From: JAUJNH01 sp038253125
GTDB lineage: Bacteria; Actinomycetota; Acidimicrobiia; Acidimicrobiales; JAUJNH01
Reading direction: 5' to 3'
Assembly (NCBI GenBank): GCA_038253125.1
Contig: JBBSHM010000003.1
Location: 1-64,000, forward strand
DNA: 64,000 nt
In this document: positions 50,623-62,900 of the stretch, piece by piece
Layout: the number at the start of each line of letters is the position of its first letter
Numbering within the stretch: position 1 is the stretch's first letter
Program-made: the position numbers and the translations under genes
Notes under the pieces: model-generated
Database searches by the model: none
Seen by the model: the letters and a program-made list of their open reading frames with translations, nothing else
Told to the model about the DNA's origin: nothing

Positions 50623-52149
50623 CTACTTCTTCCCCGAGAGGTACACGTACACCGCTCCCTGGTCCTTGTTCTGGGCGACGTCCTCGAACGGCGCCGTCGC
50701 CACGTAGTCCGGGCTGCCGTCGCCGTTGAGGTCGCCGGGTGAGGCGCTGCTCCAGCCCAGGCTGGGGCCCAGGTTGTCAGCTACCACCGGCTGACGGTCC
50801 GAGGGCGGCAGCTCGAGGGCCTCCAGCATCTTGCCGGTCCGGCCATCAAAGACGTATGTCCCGCCGTCGCCCGGGGTGTTCGGCACCTCGTGCGGCGACT
50901 GGCCGACGTAGAGGGCCGGGGTGCCGTCGCGCTGGAAGTCGGTGGCCGACATCGACCAACCGAACTGCCCGCCCTCCGTCGGCGTCGGGTCGTTGAGCTG
51001 GTAGAGGACCCGGCCAGTCCTGCCGTCGAATACCCAGGCTGCGCCCTGGCCCTTGCCGGCGGGACCGTCTTGGAGGAAGCCGTTGCCGTAGATCTCGGCG
51101 GCGCCGTCGCCGTTCAGGTCTCCCGGTGACAGCGGCGCCGCGTCCTGGAAGCCGAAGTCGGCCCCCTGCTGGGGCTGGGGGTCGGCGATGGACAGCAGCA
51201 GCTCGCCGGTCTTGCCGCTGAAGAGCATGAGCTTGCCGACCCCGTCGAGACTGCCAGCGTCCACCAGCTGGTCGGGGACACCGTCGGCGTTGGTGTCACC
51301 CGGACCCTGCACGGCCAAGCCGAGCGAGCCGCAGCTGTTGCTCGTCATCCCGCCACCGCCGGCACCGCGGCACGAGGCCGGAGGCTGATCCGTCGCCGGT
51401 AGGTCAAGGGTGCGCACGAGTGCTCCGGCCCGGCCGTCGAAGACGAAGGCCTGTCCCTGGTCCTTGTGGCAACCGTCGGGAACGGGGTCCTCCTGGCCGC
51501 ACCCGGCCGGCACATCGTTGGCCGAGGCCCCGACGATGATGTCGGGCACCCCGTCGCCCGTGACGTCGCCGGCGGAGGCGATCCGAGACCCGAACCGGGC
51601 GTCAGCCTGGGGCTGGGGGTTGTCGAGCCGGTACAGCATCTTGCCGTCGGCGCCGCTGAAGACCCAGGCCGCCCCCTGACCCTTGTTCGGGCCCACCGTC
51701 TGTGCGTCGGTGCCGACGGCGACATCCGACTTCCCGTCGCCGTCCACGTCACCGAGGGTGGCGGTGGCGAACCCGAGCTTGGCGTCCGCCTGCGGCTCGG
51801 GCGGATCGATCGGGTATAGGACCTTGCCGGTCCTGCCGCTGACCGCCCACGCCCGGCCTGCATTGCGGGTCGACGGCGTGCTGTAGCGGGGCTGGCCGAC
51901 GAACAGGTCGGTCACCCCGTCGCCATCCAGGTCGCCACTGCGCCCGGCCACCGACGCCGAGGCCACCCGCTCCCCCCACCGCCCGCTGGCCTGGGGCTCG
52001 CTGGCATCGATGCGCGACACCGTGTAAGGACGCTCCCCTCTGGTCGCCGAGGTCGAGGCGGTCTGACCCGTCCCCGACGAACCCGAGCTGCAGCTGGCCG
52101 CCACCATGGCCACCGCCGCGGCGAGCGGCGCCAGCCGCACCAGCCTCAA
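50623..52149 (-). CDS. FG-GAP repeat lipoprotein
   Basis: A 508-residue exported lipoprotein: signal with lipobox VAASCSS (Cys20), then seven or so FG-GAP/integrin-alpha-like blades with calcium loops such as DLDGDGVTDLFVG, DVDGDGKSDVAVG, DVTGDGVPDIIVG, DTNADGVPD and DLNGDGSPDYVA. It should form a Ca2+-binding beta-propeller on the outside of the membrane. Start by TTG overlapping the previous stop (TTGA); a GTG three codons further is possible. Ligand unknown. Confidence 0.88.
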   Translation of the reverse strand: MRLVRLAPLAAAVAMVAASCSSGSSGTGQTASTSATRGERPYTVSRIDASEPQASGRWGERVASASVAGRSGDLDGDGVTDLFVGQPRYSTPSTRNAGRAWAVSGRTGKVLYPIDPPEPQADAKLGFATATLGDVDGDGKSDVAVGTDAQTVGPNKGQGAAWVFSGADGKMLYRLDNPQPQADARFGSRIASAGDVTGDGVPDIIVGASANDVPAGCGQEDPVPDGCHKDQGQAFVFDGRAGALVRTLDLPATDQPPASCRGAGGGGMTSNSCGSLGLAVQGPGDTNADGVPDQLVDAGSLDGVGKLMLFSGKTGELLLSIADPQPQQGADFGFQDAAPLSPGDLNGDGAAEIYGNGFLQDGPAGKGQGAAWVFDGRTGRVLYQLNDPTPTEGGQFGWSMSATDFQRDGTPALYVGQSPHEVPNTPGDGGTYVFDGRTGKMLEALELPPSDRQPVVADNLGPSLGWSSASPGDLNGDGSPDYVATAPFEDVAQNKDQGAVYVYLSGKK

Positions 52150-52562
52150 AGCAACGCCCTCGTCTGCAGGCCCGTCCCGCTCCCGCCCCTGCTCTCGGCC
52201 CGGCTCGCGGCGGTGATCCGCTGCAGCTCCGCCTCGACCTCATCGGCGGCGGAAGCGGCCGACACCCCGGCACCGGCTATCTGGCGCCGCCGGAGCACCC
52301 GCAATCCAGCCCAGACGGCCGACATGATCAGCACACCGACCACGGCTGCCGCCAGGTACCAGGCGACCCCGCCACCCGCCGACTCCTGACCCGACGACAC
52401 CGCCTGGCCGTACCGCGCCACCGTCGACGGCCCAGCCACCGACTGACCCCCGACCGGCACGTTCGGGTCCACATGGGCCCACGCCGGACCAGCAACCATT
52501 ACCGAGATCCCCACGCCGATCACGGCGGTTCCCACGCCCCACACATGAGCTCGCTGCACCAT
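52146..52562 (-). CDS. Secreted/membrane protein with N-terminal signal, unknown
   Basis: A 138-residue protein. Signal peptide (VWGVGTAVIGVGISVMVAGPAWA, cleavage before HVDPN), a short extracellular stretch, one membrane span (VAWYLAAAVVGVLIMSAVWAGL) followed by RVLRRR, and a helical cytoplasmic tail. No family recognised. Overlaps the FG-GAP lipoprotein start by 4 nt, so the pair is an operon and may act as one surface unit. Confidence 0.7.
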   Translation of the reverse strand: MVQRAHVWGVGTAVIGVGISVMVAGPAWAHVDPNVPVGGQSVAGPSTVARYGQAVSSGQESAGGGVAWYLAAAVVGVLIMSAVWAGLRVLRRRQIAGAGVSAASAADEVEAELQRITAASRAESRGGSGTGLQTRALL

Positions 52563-52714
52563 CCGAAGCTCACCCAACTCTCAACAGTCGTTCTCGCTCT
52601 TACCTGAACAGTAGTCAAGGTCGATGGGACAGCCCAAAGCCAGTGGGTGCGATCGATGAAGAAGCCCTCGTCGGCCACCGGGGCTTGCGTGATGGACACC
52701 TCTTGCGCCGCCAC

Positions 52715-53059
52715 CTACGTGGGGTGGCGGGCACCGAGAATCGCCGGTGGCCAGGCGAGCAGCACGATTGCCACGATGAGGGCGGGAAGGTTGAAGACGT
52801 AGGCGAAGTACGTCGGCGTGGCGACCGAGATCAGCAGGAGAAGCCCTGCGAGGCGATCACGGCAGGAACGGACGGCCCCTGCGGCGCCGACCGCGGAGAG
52901 TGGGAAGGCGACAGATGCGACGTAGAGAACGACCGGGGCGTCACCGATGTCGATGAACAGTGCGGACAGGGCGATCAGCGCCCCTCCAAACGCCCAGACC
53001 AGACACCCGATCTCCACTGCCCCACGACGGCCCACCCGGTCAGGCCGACCGTGGGTCAA
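52715..53059 (-). CDS. Small multi-span membrane protein, unknown
   Basis: A 114-residue hydrophobic protein with about four membrane spans (IGCLVWAFGGALIALSALFI; VVLYVASVAFPLSAVGAAG; LAGLLLLISVATPTYFAYVF; LPALIVAIVLLAWPPAIL). The start is uncertain: upstream in the same frame lies sequence like the C-terminus of a PIN toxin, so the true start may be a GTG within the first 15 residues. No family recognised. Confidence 0.55.
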   Translation of the reverse strand: MTHGRPDRVGRRGAVEIGCLVWAFGGALIALSALFIDIGDAPVVLYVASVAFPLSAVGAAGAVRSCRDRLAGLLLLISVATPTYFAYVFNLPALIVAIVLLAWPPAILGARHPT

Positions 53060-53362
53060 CGCCGCGGCCAGGGACTCGGCGATGAGCAGGCCGCCCCCGA
53101 GCGGGCCGCAAGTCTGGCCGCGTCATCGAGGGGCCGCGGTTCGAGGATCTGGAGGACTTCGGGTGGGGTGACGCCACGACGGAAAGATCCTCGACCGGTA
53201 GCACTCCCAGGCGCTGGAGAGCTGGCCGCCGGCCCGGGCGTGGATTCGTTGCAGCAGTCGCCAGTGGCGGGACGCGGTCACGCCCAGGTCGTCGTCGGGG
53301 AGCCAGTCGGGCCAGGCTCCACCGAGAACGCGGATGGCCAGGTACTCATCGATCAGGATCAC
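53060..53362 (-). pseudogene. Truncated PIN-domain toxin (VapC-like)
   Basis: The first about 50 residues (LIDEYLAIRVLGGAWPDWLP; ASRHWRLLQRIHARAGGQLS) match the N-terminus of a PIN toxin group. The frame then becomes basic and ends after 79 residues with the C-terminal acidic residues missing. In another minus frame at about 53030-53110 the pieces LEPRPLDDAARLAAR and GGLLIAESLAAAL look like the lost C-terminus, so a frameshift is likely. GTG start; the antitoxin-like gene is 24 nt upstream. Confidence 0.6.
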
Positions 53363-53386
53363 GTTCGAGCTCCCGGGGTGGGACGG

Positions 53387-53581
53387 TCAGGCGTCGTCGT
53401 CGTGGTGACCGCCGAGCAGGGGGTCGGTGGCCAGATCGGCGTCGAGGCCGGCCTGGAACTCCTCGACCAGGTCCCCCGTCGTCATCCGCTGGAACAGCTC
53501 TCGGCCTTCGGCCGACAGCCTGGGGTCGCCCGCTCGGCGCCGACGCCGCCGCTCCTCCAACAGCTCCTCACCGATGCTCAC
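53387..53581 (-). CDS. Probable VapB-like antitoxin
   Basis: A 64-residue charged helical protein (SIGEELLEERRRRRRAGDPR; GRELFQRMTTGDLVEEFQAG) just upstream of the broken PIN toxin, so likely its antitoxin. GTG start next to GGGAGG. No DNA-binding fold can be recognised. Confidence 0.6.
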   Translation of the reverse strand: MSIGEELLEERRRRRRAGDPRLSAEGRELFQRMTTGDLVEEFQAGLDADLATDPLLGGHHDDDA

Positions 53582-53984
53582 CCTCCCATTGTGCCCCCGC
53601 CGCCTGGTGGCAGAGGCTGTAGAGCGGCACGTGCTCGAGGCCGTGCCGGTGCAGGATCGTGCGGAACCTCCTCGACACCGCACGTGGGCGGCCACGAACG
53701 TGCTCGCTGTCGCACCTCCGTTCCGTCTCGCCGGCTACGCCACCGTCTACCGCCTGTGGGCGCCGGTGGTGCACAACCTCTACCTGCTCGATCAGATCGC
53801 CTTTGTGGCCTGCGTCGCCGTTCGGTTCCGGCGCGCCGAGGGGGACGAGGTTGAGCAGTTTAAGTGGTTCGTCTACGTCCTCACCGTCGGGGTCATCGTG
53901 ATGGTCATCGACCGGATGGTGCTGGGCAGCGCCAGTTTGGGCCTGCTGTCCTCGCCGTCATGCTGCCGTGATCGGATCGGACTC
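53582..53984. other. Remnant region between toxin-antitoxin remnant and giant gene
   Basis: No intact gene. On the plus strand about 53720-53950 reads as part of a membrane protein: ATVYRLWAPVVHNLYLLDQI, VRFRRAEGDEVEQFKWFVYV and a hydrophobic VLTVGVIVMVI. The FRRxxGxExxQxKWF pattern is common in N-terminal membrane parts of actinobacterial sensor kinases. There is no kinase domain, so this is a remnant, cut off by the end of the giant gene. Confidence 0.5.
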
Positions 53985-56900
53985 TCAGCAGGTGAAGTGG
54001 CCGGGTGTGGTTGAGTATGCGGCGCCTGCGTTGTTGGGGTTGGCCGTGCCAGGATAGATGATCGTGACTTCGCCGCCGCCGACGGATGTCCGGTCGGCTG
54101 CCCCGACCGCGCCGTCGGCCTGACCGAGCTTTTGGAGGTAGGTGAGGACGCCGGGACTTAATGATCTGGTGATCTGCGAGCCGCCGTACGCCGCGGGACA
54201 GACCATGAACAGGTTGTAGGCGCCGAACGAGTCGACCAGCCGGTCGTTGAGATTGTCGGCCTGGGAGATGTCCCGGTTGTAGCCGCCGTAGGCGATGTCG
54301 CCGTTGGTGGTCGTCGGGTTGTTCTGGGCGCCCGGGTCGATGTCGTAGGACTGTCCGGCGGGCGCCGGGAAGCGGGTTGCGTAGGCCGGGATGTTCGGGA
54401 ACAGCGGCGGTAGAGCCTTGTTGTGTTCGTCCGACTTGGGCGGGACGTCGGTCGACAGCGGGCTCCGGATGACGTCGAGGTCGTCGTTGCCATCGCCACC
54501 CCAGAGGTGGTCGTTGCCGGGCCCGCCCTGGATCGAGTCGTTGCCGTTGTCGCCGAACAAGATGTCGTCTCCGGTCGCGGCCGTCTGCCCGGCGATGCGC
54601 ATGCCGTCGTCGCCCTGGATGAAGTCGTCACCGGCCCCGCCGTGGATGGTGTCGTTGCCCGGGCCGCCGAAGAGCAGGTCGTTGCCGCCGACGGTGAAAT
54701 CGAGCAACGTCGTCGGGTAGATGGTGTCGCCCGACGCCGGGAACGACGCCACCAGGTTGGGCGGGCCGGCCGAGCTGATGTTCTGGGTCGCGCCGGTGAA
54801 CGGGGTCACGGTAACCGTCGCCCGGTCGCCGATCAGCGCGTCGTCGCCGCCTTCGCCGCAGGCCAGGTCGTTGCCGTACCCCCCGATCGCGATGTCCTGG
54901 CCGGCATTCGGGTCGCTGACCGGTAGGCACTCGTCCGGCGATGGGGCGGGCAGCGCCGACCAGGCGCTGATGCTGCGCGGGGCGTTGGCGGCCGGGGTGT
55001 CGCCGTGAAGAACGTCGTTGCCGTCCTCGCCGTAGTGGGCATCGTTGCCGCTGTTGCCCTCGATGTAATCGTCGCCGTTGTGGGTCGTCTCGCTGCTCGA
55101 CTCTCCGAGCAGGGTTGGGTACCGGGTGGTCGAGGTGCCGAGTGAGGTGGTGGCATCCTTGGACCTGCCGTAGCTGGTCTGGGTCCAGGCGCACCCGTCC
55201 CGCCCGGCCGCCGCGCCGTTGACGGGTGCGCAGCGGTCGATGCGGGCGTTGTTGCCGGCGATCACGTCGTTGTCGGGTTGACCGGTTGTCTGGCTGCACT
55301 CGAATCCGCAGATGTGGTTACCCAGCCTTGGGGTGCCGGCCGCTGCGCCGGCGGTGCCGTCGGCCTCGGCTGAGGCGTCGCTGCCCGCCGGGAGCGCGAC
55401 CGGGCTGGTGCCGCCGACGATGTCGTCGTCGCCCGCTCCGCCGGACATGATGTCGCTGCCGAGGTTGCCTTCCATGTAGTCGTCGCCGACGCCGCCGTCC
55501 ATGGTGTCGTTGCCGATGCCGCCCCACATCCGGTCGTTGCCGTCGCCGCCGCTCATGGTGTCGGCGCCGCCGACTGTCAGCCGGTCGAGTAGCAACGCGC
55601 TGCGCAGGAAGCTACCGTCGGCCTGGGAGATGGCCCAGTTGCCCTCGGCGTCGAGGGGGTGGGTAATCGAGCCGTTGTCACCGATGAGGTAGTCGGCGCC
55701 GGCGTCACCGTTGATGGCCGCGTCTCCGACATCGGTCACATCGGTGGTGGTGTGACCGGGGGCGAGCGCCAGCGGTGAGGTACCACCGATGACGTCGTCC
55801 TGGCCGTCGCCGCCCGACAGCGTGTCGCTGCCGTTGTCGCCCTCGATGTGGTCGTTGCCGCCGTCACCGCTGATGGCGTCGTTGCCCACCCCGCCGAGCA
55901 GCCAGTCGTTGTTGTTGCCGCCGGACATGACGTCGTCGCCACCCACGATGGGGCCGCCGGTATAGATACCGAGCAGCGCCAAGGTCCGGTGGACCATGGG
56001 GGTGTCGGTCGGGTCGGAACCGTCGAGCACGACCGGGTTGTCCCGGGTGATGCTGCCGTTGTCGCCGACCACGACGTCGTTGCCGTCCTCGCCGTACAGG
56101 TGGTCACCGACGTCGGGGATGGCCGATGAGTCGGCGCCAGCGACGGCGACCGGTGAGGTGCCCCCGATGATGTCGTCTTGGCCCGCGCCGCCGTAGATGG
56201 TGTCGGTCCCGACGTTTCCTTCGAGGTGGTCGTCGCCGTCACCGCCGCGGGTGGTGTCGTCGCCGAGGCCGCCGAAGGCGGTGTCGTTGCCGCTGCCGGC
56301 GTCGATGGTGTCGTTGCCGCCCAGGGTCGGGTCGGTCGATGTCAGGTCGAAGACGTTGACGACCGGCGGCGAGGCGTTCCTGATCGTCCCGTTGTCCCCG
56401 ATGATGACGTCGTCGCCGGCGTCGCCGTAGATGGTGTCGCCGGTGTCCGCCGATCCGGCGACGGAGGTGCCGCCGATGAGCTGGTCGTTGCCCGGGCCGC
56501 CGGAGAGGACGTCCGCGCCGCTGTTGCCCTCGAGGTGGTCGTTGCCGTCGTCGCCGTAGAGCTGATCGTTGCCGCTGCCACCCGAGATCAGGTCGTCGCC
56601 GGTCCCGCCGGACAGAACATCGTTGCCCTGGTGGCCGCAGATCCGGTCGTTGCCGGCACCACCGGTGATGGTGTCGTTGCCGCCTTCTCCGCTGATGATG
56701 TCGTTTCCGGGGCCGCCGTTGATGGTGTCGTTGCCGTCGCCGGCGGTGACCGGCTCGGATGCGGCCGGCCACACCACCGGGTTGGTGGAGGTGAGGACGG
56801 GACAGGTCGCGTTGCCCTGGTCCCCGAAGATGAGGTCGTCGCCGCCACCGCCGTAGATGGTGTCGTTGCCGGCCCCGCCGAAGATGATGTCATTTCCATC

Positions 56901-59900
56901 CTGTTGCGAGGAGGGCTGGAGCTGGCTGAACCGGCCCAGTGCTGGATTGGCCGGGGTCAGTGAACTGTCGCCGCCGATGTTGTCGTCGCCCGCGTCGCCG
57001 TGGATGGTGTCATTCGCTGGTCCGCCGAGGATGGTGTCGTTGTCCGGGCCGCCCGAGATGGAGTCGTCACCGGCGCCGCCGGTGATGGTGTCGGCACCGC
57101 CGTTGCCGTAGAACGTGTCGTGGGTCGCGATGACGGGCGGTGTCTGGGTGGCGTCGGCTGACACCGAGTGCCCGACGATGGTGTCGGCGCCGGCGCCCCC
57201 GTAGACGGTGTTGTCGCCCGTGCCGCTGTCGATGTGGTCGTCGTAGGTCAGGCCGGCCACCATGGTGCCGGTCGCGGCCGGATCGGTTAGCGTCTCGTAG
57301 TAGTCACCGTAGATGGTGTCGTGGTGCGGACCCCCGACGATGCTGTCGTTACCGGACCCGCCGATTAGGACGTTGTTGTCGTCCCGGAACGCCGGGTTGG
57401 TCGGATCGGTTACGACCCGACCGTCGTCCGCCCCACCGGCGATGTGGTCGTTGCCGCCGCCACCGTTGACCACGTCACCGGCGTTGACGTCGCTACCGTT
57501 GACGCCGCCTCCGCCGAGGCCGGCGTCGATTGTGTCGTTGCCGTCGGCATTGGCACCACCATTGATCTCGGTCACGTGGAGGGCGTCGAGCGACACGGCG
57601 TAGTTCGGCCCGACCGTGAGCGCGGCGTCGCCGGCCACTTGGTCGTTGCCGGCGCCGCTGTGGATGTCGTCGTTGCCTGGGCCGCCGGCGATGAGGTCGT
57701 TGCCGTCGCCGGTGATGATCAGGTCGTTGCCTTGCCCGCCGTCGACCGCGACCACCGGTGCGACCGACGAGCCGGCGGGTGCCCTGCCGTCGACCTTTAT
57801 CTGGTCGTCCTGGTTGCCGCCGAGGATGACGGCGGGCTGGTCGAAGTGGCGGACGGTCGTGCCGGTGGCGGCCGGGTCGGTCCCGGTGCCGTCACCGAGC
57901 ATGTTGACGATCTCGCGGCCGTCGTAGCCGGTGGCGTCCAGGATGACCCGGTTGAGCCCGGGGTGGCCCGGGTCGTTCGGTATGCCAGGGTTGGGAGCGA
58001 TCATGAAGTCTTGGTGGTTCCCTAGGAGGTCGACGCCGAAGCCCAGGAAGTTCCCGGCCGCGTCGTGTTGGGCCCGGACCGTGGTCAGTTCGGTCGGCTG
58101 GGTCTCGGCGCCGTCCAGAGCCGGGTTCGGTGTCTTGGTCAGCGGACCGCCGGCCTTGTTGTCCCAGTGTGCGTTTCCGCGCGCGGTACCGGTTCCGTAT
58201 TTGCCGGCGTTGATGATGAGATCCGTGCCCGCGACCTGGCCCAGCGTCGGAGGCGGCGCGGGCGCGTCGCAGCTGTGGTCGAGGTTGAGGATCTGCCCGT
58301 GGGCCAGGGTGTTGGTCCACTCCTCATCGAACAGGCCGAAGTTGACCTTGAAGAACAGGACCAGATCGGCGCTGATGTCACCAGAACTGTCGAAGATGCA
58401 GAAGGCGTTGAAGTCACCATTGGCATCGCGGCCGAGCTCGTTGATCCTGACCTTGCCGTCGCCCTTGCCGGTGTTCGGCAGGTCAGGCGTCTTCGGGCTG
58501 TCGGAGTCCTTCAGGTCGAGGTTGGCGGTGAGATTTATCGCGCCGCGTATGCCGGCTTCGACGACTGCCAGGCTGAGCTTGGCGTCGATGTACACCATTG
58601 CGTGGGAGATTGCGATCTCGGGGCGCTCCTGGCCCTGGCTGTCGAAGTCGTCGAGGTAAAACCCGTCGAGGATGCTGGCCAGTTTGCCGGTTTCGATGGC
58701 CTTGCGGATCCCGTAGGTGTCGAAGCCTCCGGAGAAGCGCATGTCGACGGTGGCGGCCACGCCGATGTCGATGAACAGCGGGATCCCGAGGGGACCGATG
58801 GTGATGGCGAAGGAGAACTCGTTGTGCAGCGGTCCGGTGTCGTAGGTGACGAGCGAGATGTCCTGGCCGAGGAGCAGGCCGGCCAGTTTCTCGGGCTGGT
58901 CGAGCACGGGGAGGTGGAGGCCGATTGTCCCGGTCGGGTCGAGTTCATCGAGCCCGATCTCCTTGGTGAGCTTGTTGAGCGCGTCGCCGCATTTGGCGCA
59001 GGCCGCGGTAACAGCGTCCTGGACGGCTTTGGCCCCGGCCAGCGCGTTGCCGGTGATGAAGTTCTGGATCTGATCCGGGGTGGGTATCCCGACCAGCGCC
59101 TTGTCCTTGTTGACACCGAAATCGCCGAGATGTACCGTCCCGCCCGACCCGAAGTCGACCGCCGATTGGACCAGTCGCAGCACCCGTTCGAGAGCCGCGA
59201 ACTGCCCGTTGCCGCCGTTGAAGGTGCTGTACAGCTTCATGAGGGTGAGGATGCTGATGTCGCCCCCACCCACCATGTGCGAGATATCGGACACTCCCGG
59301 AATGGGCCCGTCGATGGCGTCGACGACCGGCTTCAGCGGGGAGATGGTCTTTTTGATGTCGTCGTAGACCGGCCCGAGCAGCTTGTGGAAGAACGGGTCG
59401 AGCTCCAGTTTCACGTCGGAGAACCCGATCGCCAGTCCAGTGTTGTCCGTCGGGTCGCTGTGGGTGCTGTCCCAGCCCCAGGTGACGCCTAGGTGGGCCG
59501 AGATCCCGGGGAAGTCGGAGCCGGCGTTGGCGCTGAGGTCGTATTGCACGTTGGCCTTGGCACCGAGGCCGATGTGCACCAGTTGGGCGATATCCGCGGA
59601 GGCGATGTCGGAGATGCTGAGCAGCGACTTGCCGTTGACCTGCTGCAGCCCGATCTCGAAAGTGCCCGAGAACTCCGGGGTGGAATGGTTGGTGTCAGCT
59701 GTCGCGGTGCCGCCGCCGCCGTTCATGTCGGCGGCTTTGACGGTCACGAACCCGATCTGGGCGTCGAAATCGGGGAGGTTGAGCGAGAGCGCCAGTTTGA
59801 GGTCGTTGTTGGCCGGTGACCCGGCGTCGAGGTAGAACCCGTGCTCCTTGTCGAACCCGAAGGTCAGTTTGAGCTGCCACCCCAAGTCGATGGCGGGACT

Positions 59901-62900
59901 TGCGTCGCTGCGGAACCGCACGCCGGGGATGCCAAGGTCGAGTTTGCCCGGCGCGACGCTCGGGCAGTTGCTGCCGCTGCATGCTGTTCCGGGGGTCACG
60001 CTCCCCTGCCCGACGGTCATCGAGAACCTCACGCCGTCCACCGCGCTCGCGTCCTCGGTCCCGAGGCAGCTGATGCCTCCGCAGGTAACCGTGGCGGTGA
60101 ACCCGCTGAGCTCGGTCAGGTGCAGCGTGTTGAGGGCGTTCTCGACATCGTTCGAGGTGGGGGTAGTAGCTGTGACCGACAGCGCGCCGACGGCGGCGGT
60201 CAGGTCCTGCTTGAGCTTCTGGACGAAGGCTGAGCCCTCTTGGATGTCCTTGCCGACAAAGGGGAGCTTGCCGTTGGCGCTGGCGACGTCGAGCGACCGG
60301 CTGATGTCGTCGAGGTACGGGGCCAGGCCGCCGTTCAGCCCGTCTTTGATCTTCGGGAGGTCGAGGGTGAGGCTGGACTGGGCGGTCGTGAGGCTGCCGG
60401 GAACGGTGATTGACGAGTTGTCGGGCGTGATGCCGGCCAGGCCGTCGCCGAAGAAGGCCTCGTCGCCCGAGAGGCTGACACCGAAACTGCTCCCGAGGGT
60501 CTTGAGGTCGGCGCATACCGCTTTGCCGATCGAACCATCCGGGCAGGTCACCGTCGGGTCAGCCGCGGGCGCCGCGCTGGACGCGCCGGAGGCCCAGGTG
60601 GCGAGCGAAACCAGCCCACCACCGGGACCCTGGACGGTCAACCGTGGGTGGGCCTCGATCTTGGCCGGGTTGAGGGTGACGGCGAGCGCACCTACGGTGG
60701 CGGTGCGGGAGCCGCTGAATGACAGGTCGGGCGAGACCGAGACCGAGCCGTTGCCCTGGACCATTACCTGGCTGGGGTCGGTTGGCGCGGTCCCGTCGAG
60801 GGGAACGGTGAGCGCCAGGTGGGCCTCGGTCCGGCCCTTGGCGCTGAGTGTGCCGTCGGTGCCGACGCCGACCAGGTCGAGGGGCTTGCCGGCGGACTGG
60901 AAGCGCATGGCGAGTGGGGCGGCCGGTTCGCTATCGAGCAGTCGGACGTAGTCGACGTCGAGGACCAGATGCGATGCCGGGTGGCTGCCGTCCATGTGAA
61001 AAGCCAGCACGCTTGGCGTCCCGAGGGCGGTCGACACGCTGTGGATGAGGCCTTGGAGGGATTCGGACGGTCCCTGATCGGTGCCCGTCGAGTTCGAGGA
61101 GATGGCGCTGAGGGCGGCGTCGAGCTCGGTGGTGCGGAGCAGCGAGGACATGCTACGCCCGAGCACCTGGACCTTGGCGTTGAGGCGGTCCTTGGTCGCG
61201 CCGGTGGTGAGCGTCCCAAGCTTCTGGAGGGTGTCCCGGAGGGCGCCGACTTCGTTGGCGACTGCGCCCCGCAGCGCGGTGCTGTCGGCCCCGAAGTCGA
61301 GCGGCTTCAGCCGGTCCTGCAGGCCGGCGCCGGCGATGGTCAGTGCCGGCTGCGTGATGTCGTCGCTGCTCGCGGTCAGGGTGGGATCGGCGCCGTCGAA
61401 GAAAAGGCTGGCGTCGGGAACGAACCCATGCAGCGTCGAGCGGAAGTTGGCGAGCGTGTCATAACTGATGGCGGTGGACGGGGTGCCCCCGTTCAACTGG
61501 TTCATCAAGACGCCCATGCGCTGCGGGCCTTGTGAGGCCAGCCCGATGTGGACGAGGTGAGCCGCCCCGGTAGCGGTGGCGATGCTGATCGAGCCGGTGT
61601 CGAACCCGGCCTGAACGAACCCGGCCATCCCGACCGATGGTTTGGCCGCCGTTACCGTCGCGCTGACTGTCGTGTCGGCGTCGAGCAGCGTGCCGCCGGT
61701 GGCGACCAGGAACCGGTCGGGGGCGATGGGCAGCGACGAGATGATCTTGGTGCCGATGACCTGGCTCCCATTCACCTCCTGCACGCTGAAGGGGCAGGCG
61801 GCATTGGCCGGGTTGGCCGGATCATTGGCGGTCGCGCAAGCCGTGCCGGCCACGGGTGGTTTGAGGTCGAGCACAACCGGAAGGTGGAGGGTGTAGGTGG
61901 GCGCAGTGGTCGCGACGTCCCCGCCGGGATCAGCCGCGTTGCGGATGCCGGTGAGCGACTGGGTCGCGTTGCCGATCTGGACCGTGCCCAGGTTCTTGTC
62001 GGTCGACCCGTGCGTGGGATCGTTGATGTTCTCGGTGCCACCGGTGCGGTTCACGACGATCTCGAACGCCAGCCGGGAGGTGGGATCGTCGTAGCTGGCA
62101 TTGGCGACAGTCGCCGTCACCACGGCCGGGCCGGTCGATGGGACGTTGACGGTCTCCTGGCTCAAGGCATTGAAGAAGCCCTGGATCGAGCTGAATTTGG
62201 CCTGGCCTGTGGCCTGGTCGACGTTGGCTGGATCGGTGAGGAATTTGACGAACAGTTCATCGGGGCGCACCGCGTCCGACAGCTTGGCGTCGAGGAACGG
62301 CAGGGAGGCGTCGCCGTGCTGGGCTCCGGACAGATGGGCCAGTTGGGCATCACGGACAAGGAACAGCAGCCGGGCGACGCTGGTGGCCAGGTCCCTCGGC
62401 CCGAGGGTGTTGAACTTTACCAACCGCGCATCGAGGCTCGGCGTGGTCACGGTCGGCGGTACCGTCGAAAGATCGGCGCTGGTGACACTGACCGAGGTCG
62501 GAATGGACGGGAGGGTGAGGCCGGGGATGGCGCTGGGAGCGGTATCGAGATCCAACTGGCCGGACACGGAACTGGCGGCTGTGCTGCTTGGGGCGTAGCC
62601 GGCGGTGACGATAGCGGCGGTGTTGGCGGCCTGAGCCAGCTCGCCCGGGTTGGTCGCACCACCCGACGCCGGCTCGGTGAAGGCCAGCTTGCCGTCGTTG
62701 TTGGAGTCGAGCCACGTCGTCACGTAATGGGTGTTGAGCTGGAAGGTCGAGGTGATCAGCTTCATGGCCAGGATGCCAATCGCCACGTCGACCTTGGTCA
62801 CATCAGGAATGGACGCCGCGAGGTCGACCTTCAGCGACGGGGTCGAGGCGGTGTGTACCAGGTAGAAGAAGCTCCTGGACGAGTCGAACGCGACCGTCAT

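Noticed and set aside
54480..57760. Regular repeats that could suggest CRISPR or satellite DNA
   Set aside because: The 27-bp period with synonymous changes codes for RTX nonapeptides; there are no spacers between identical repeats.
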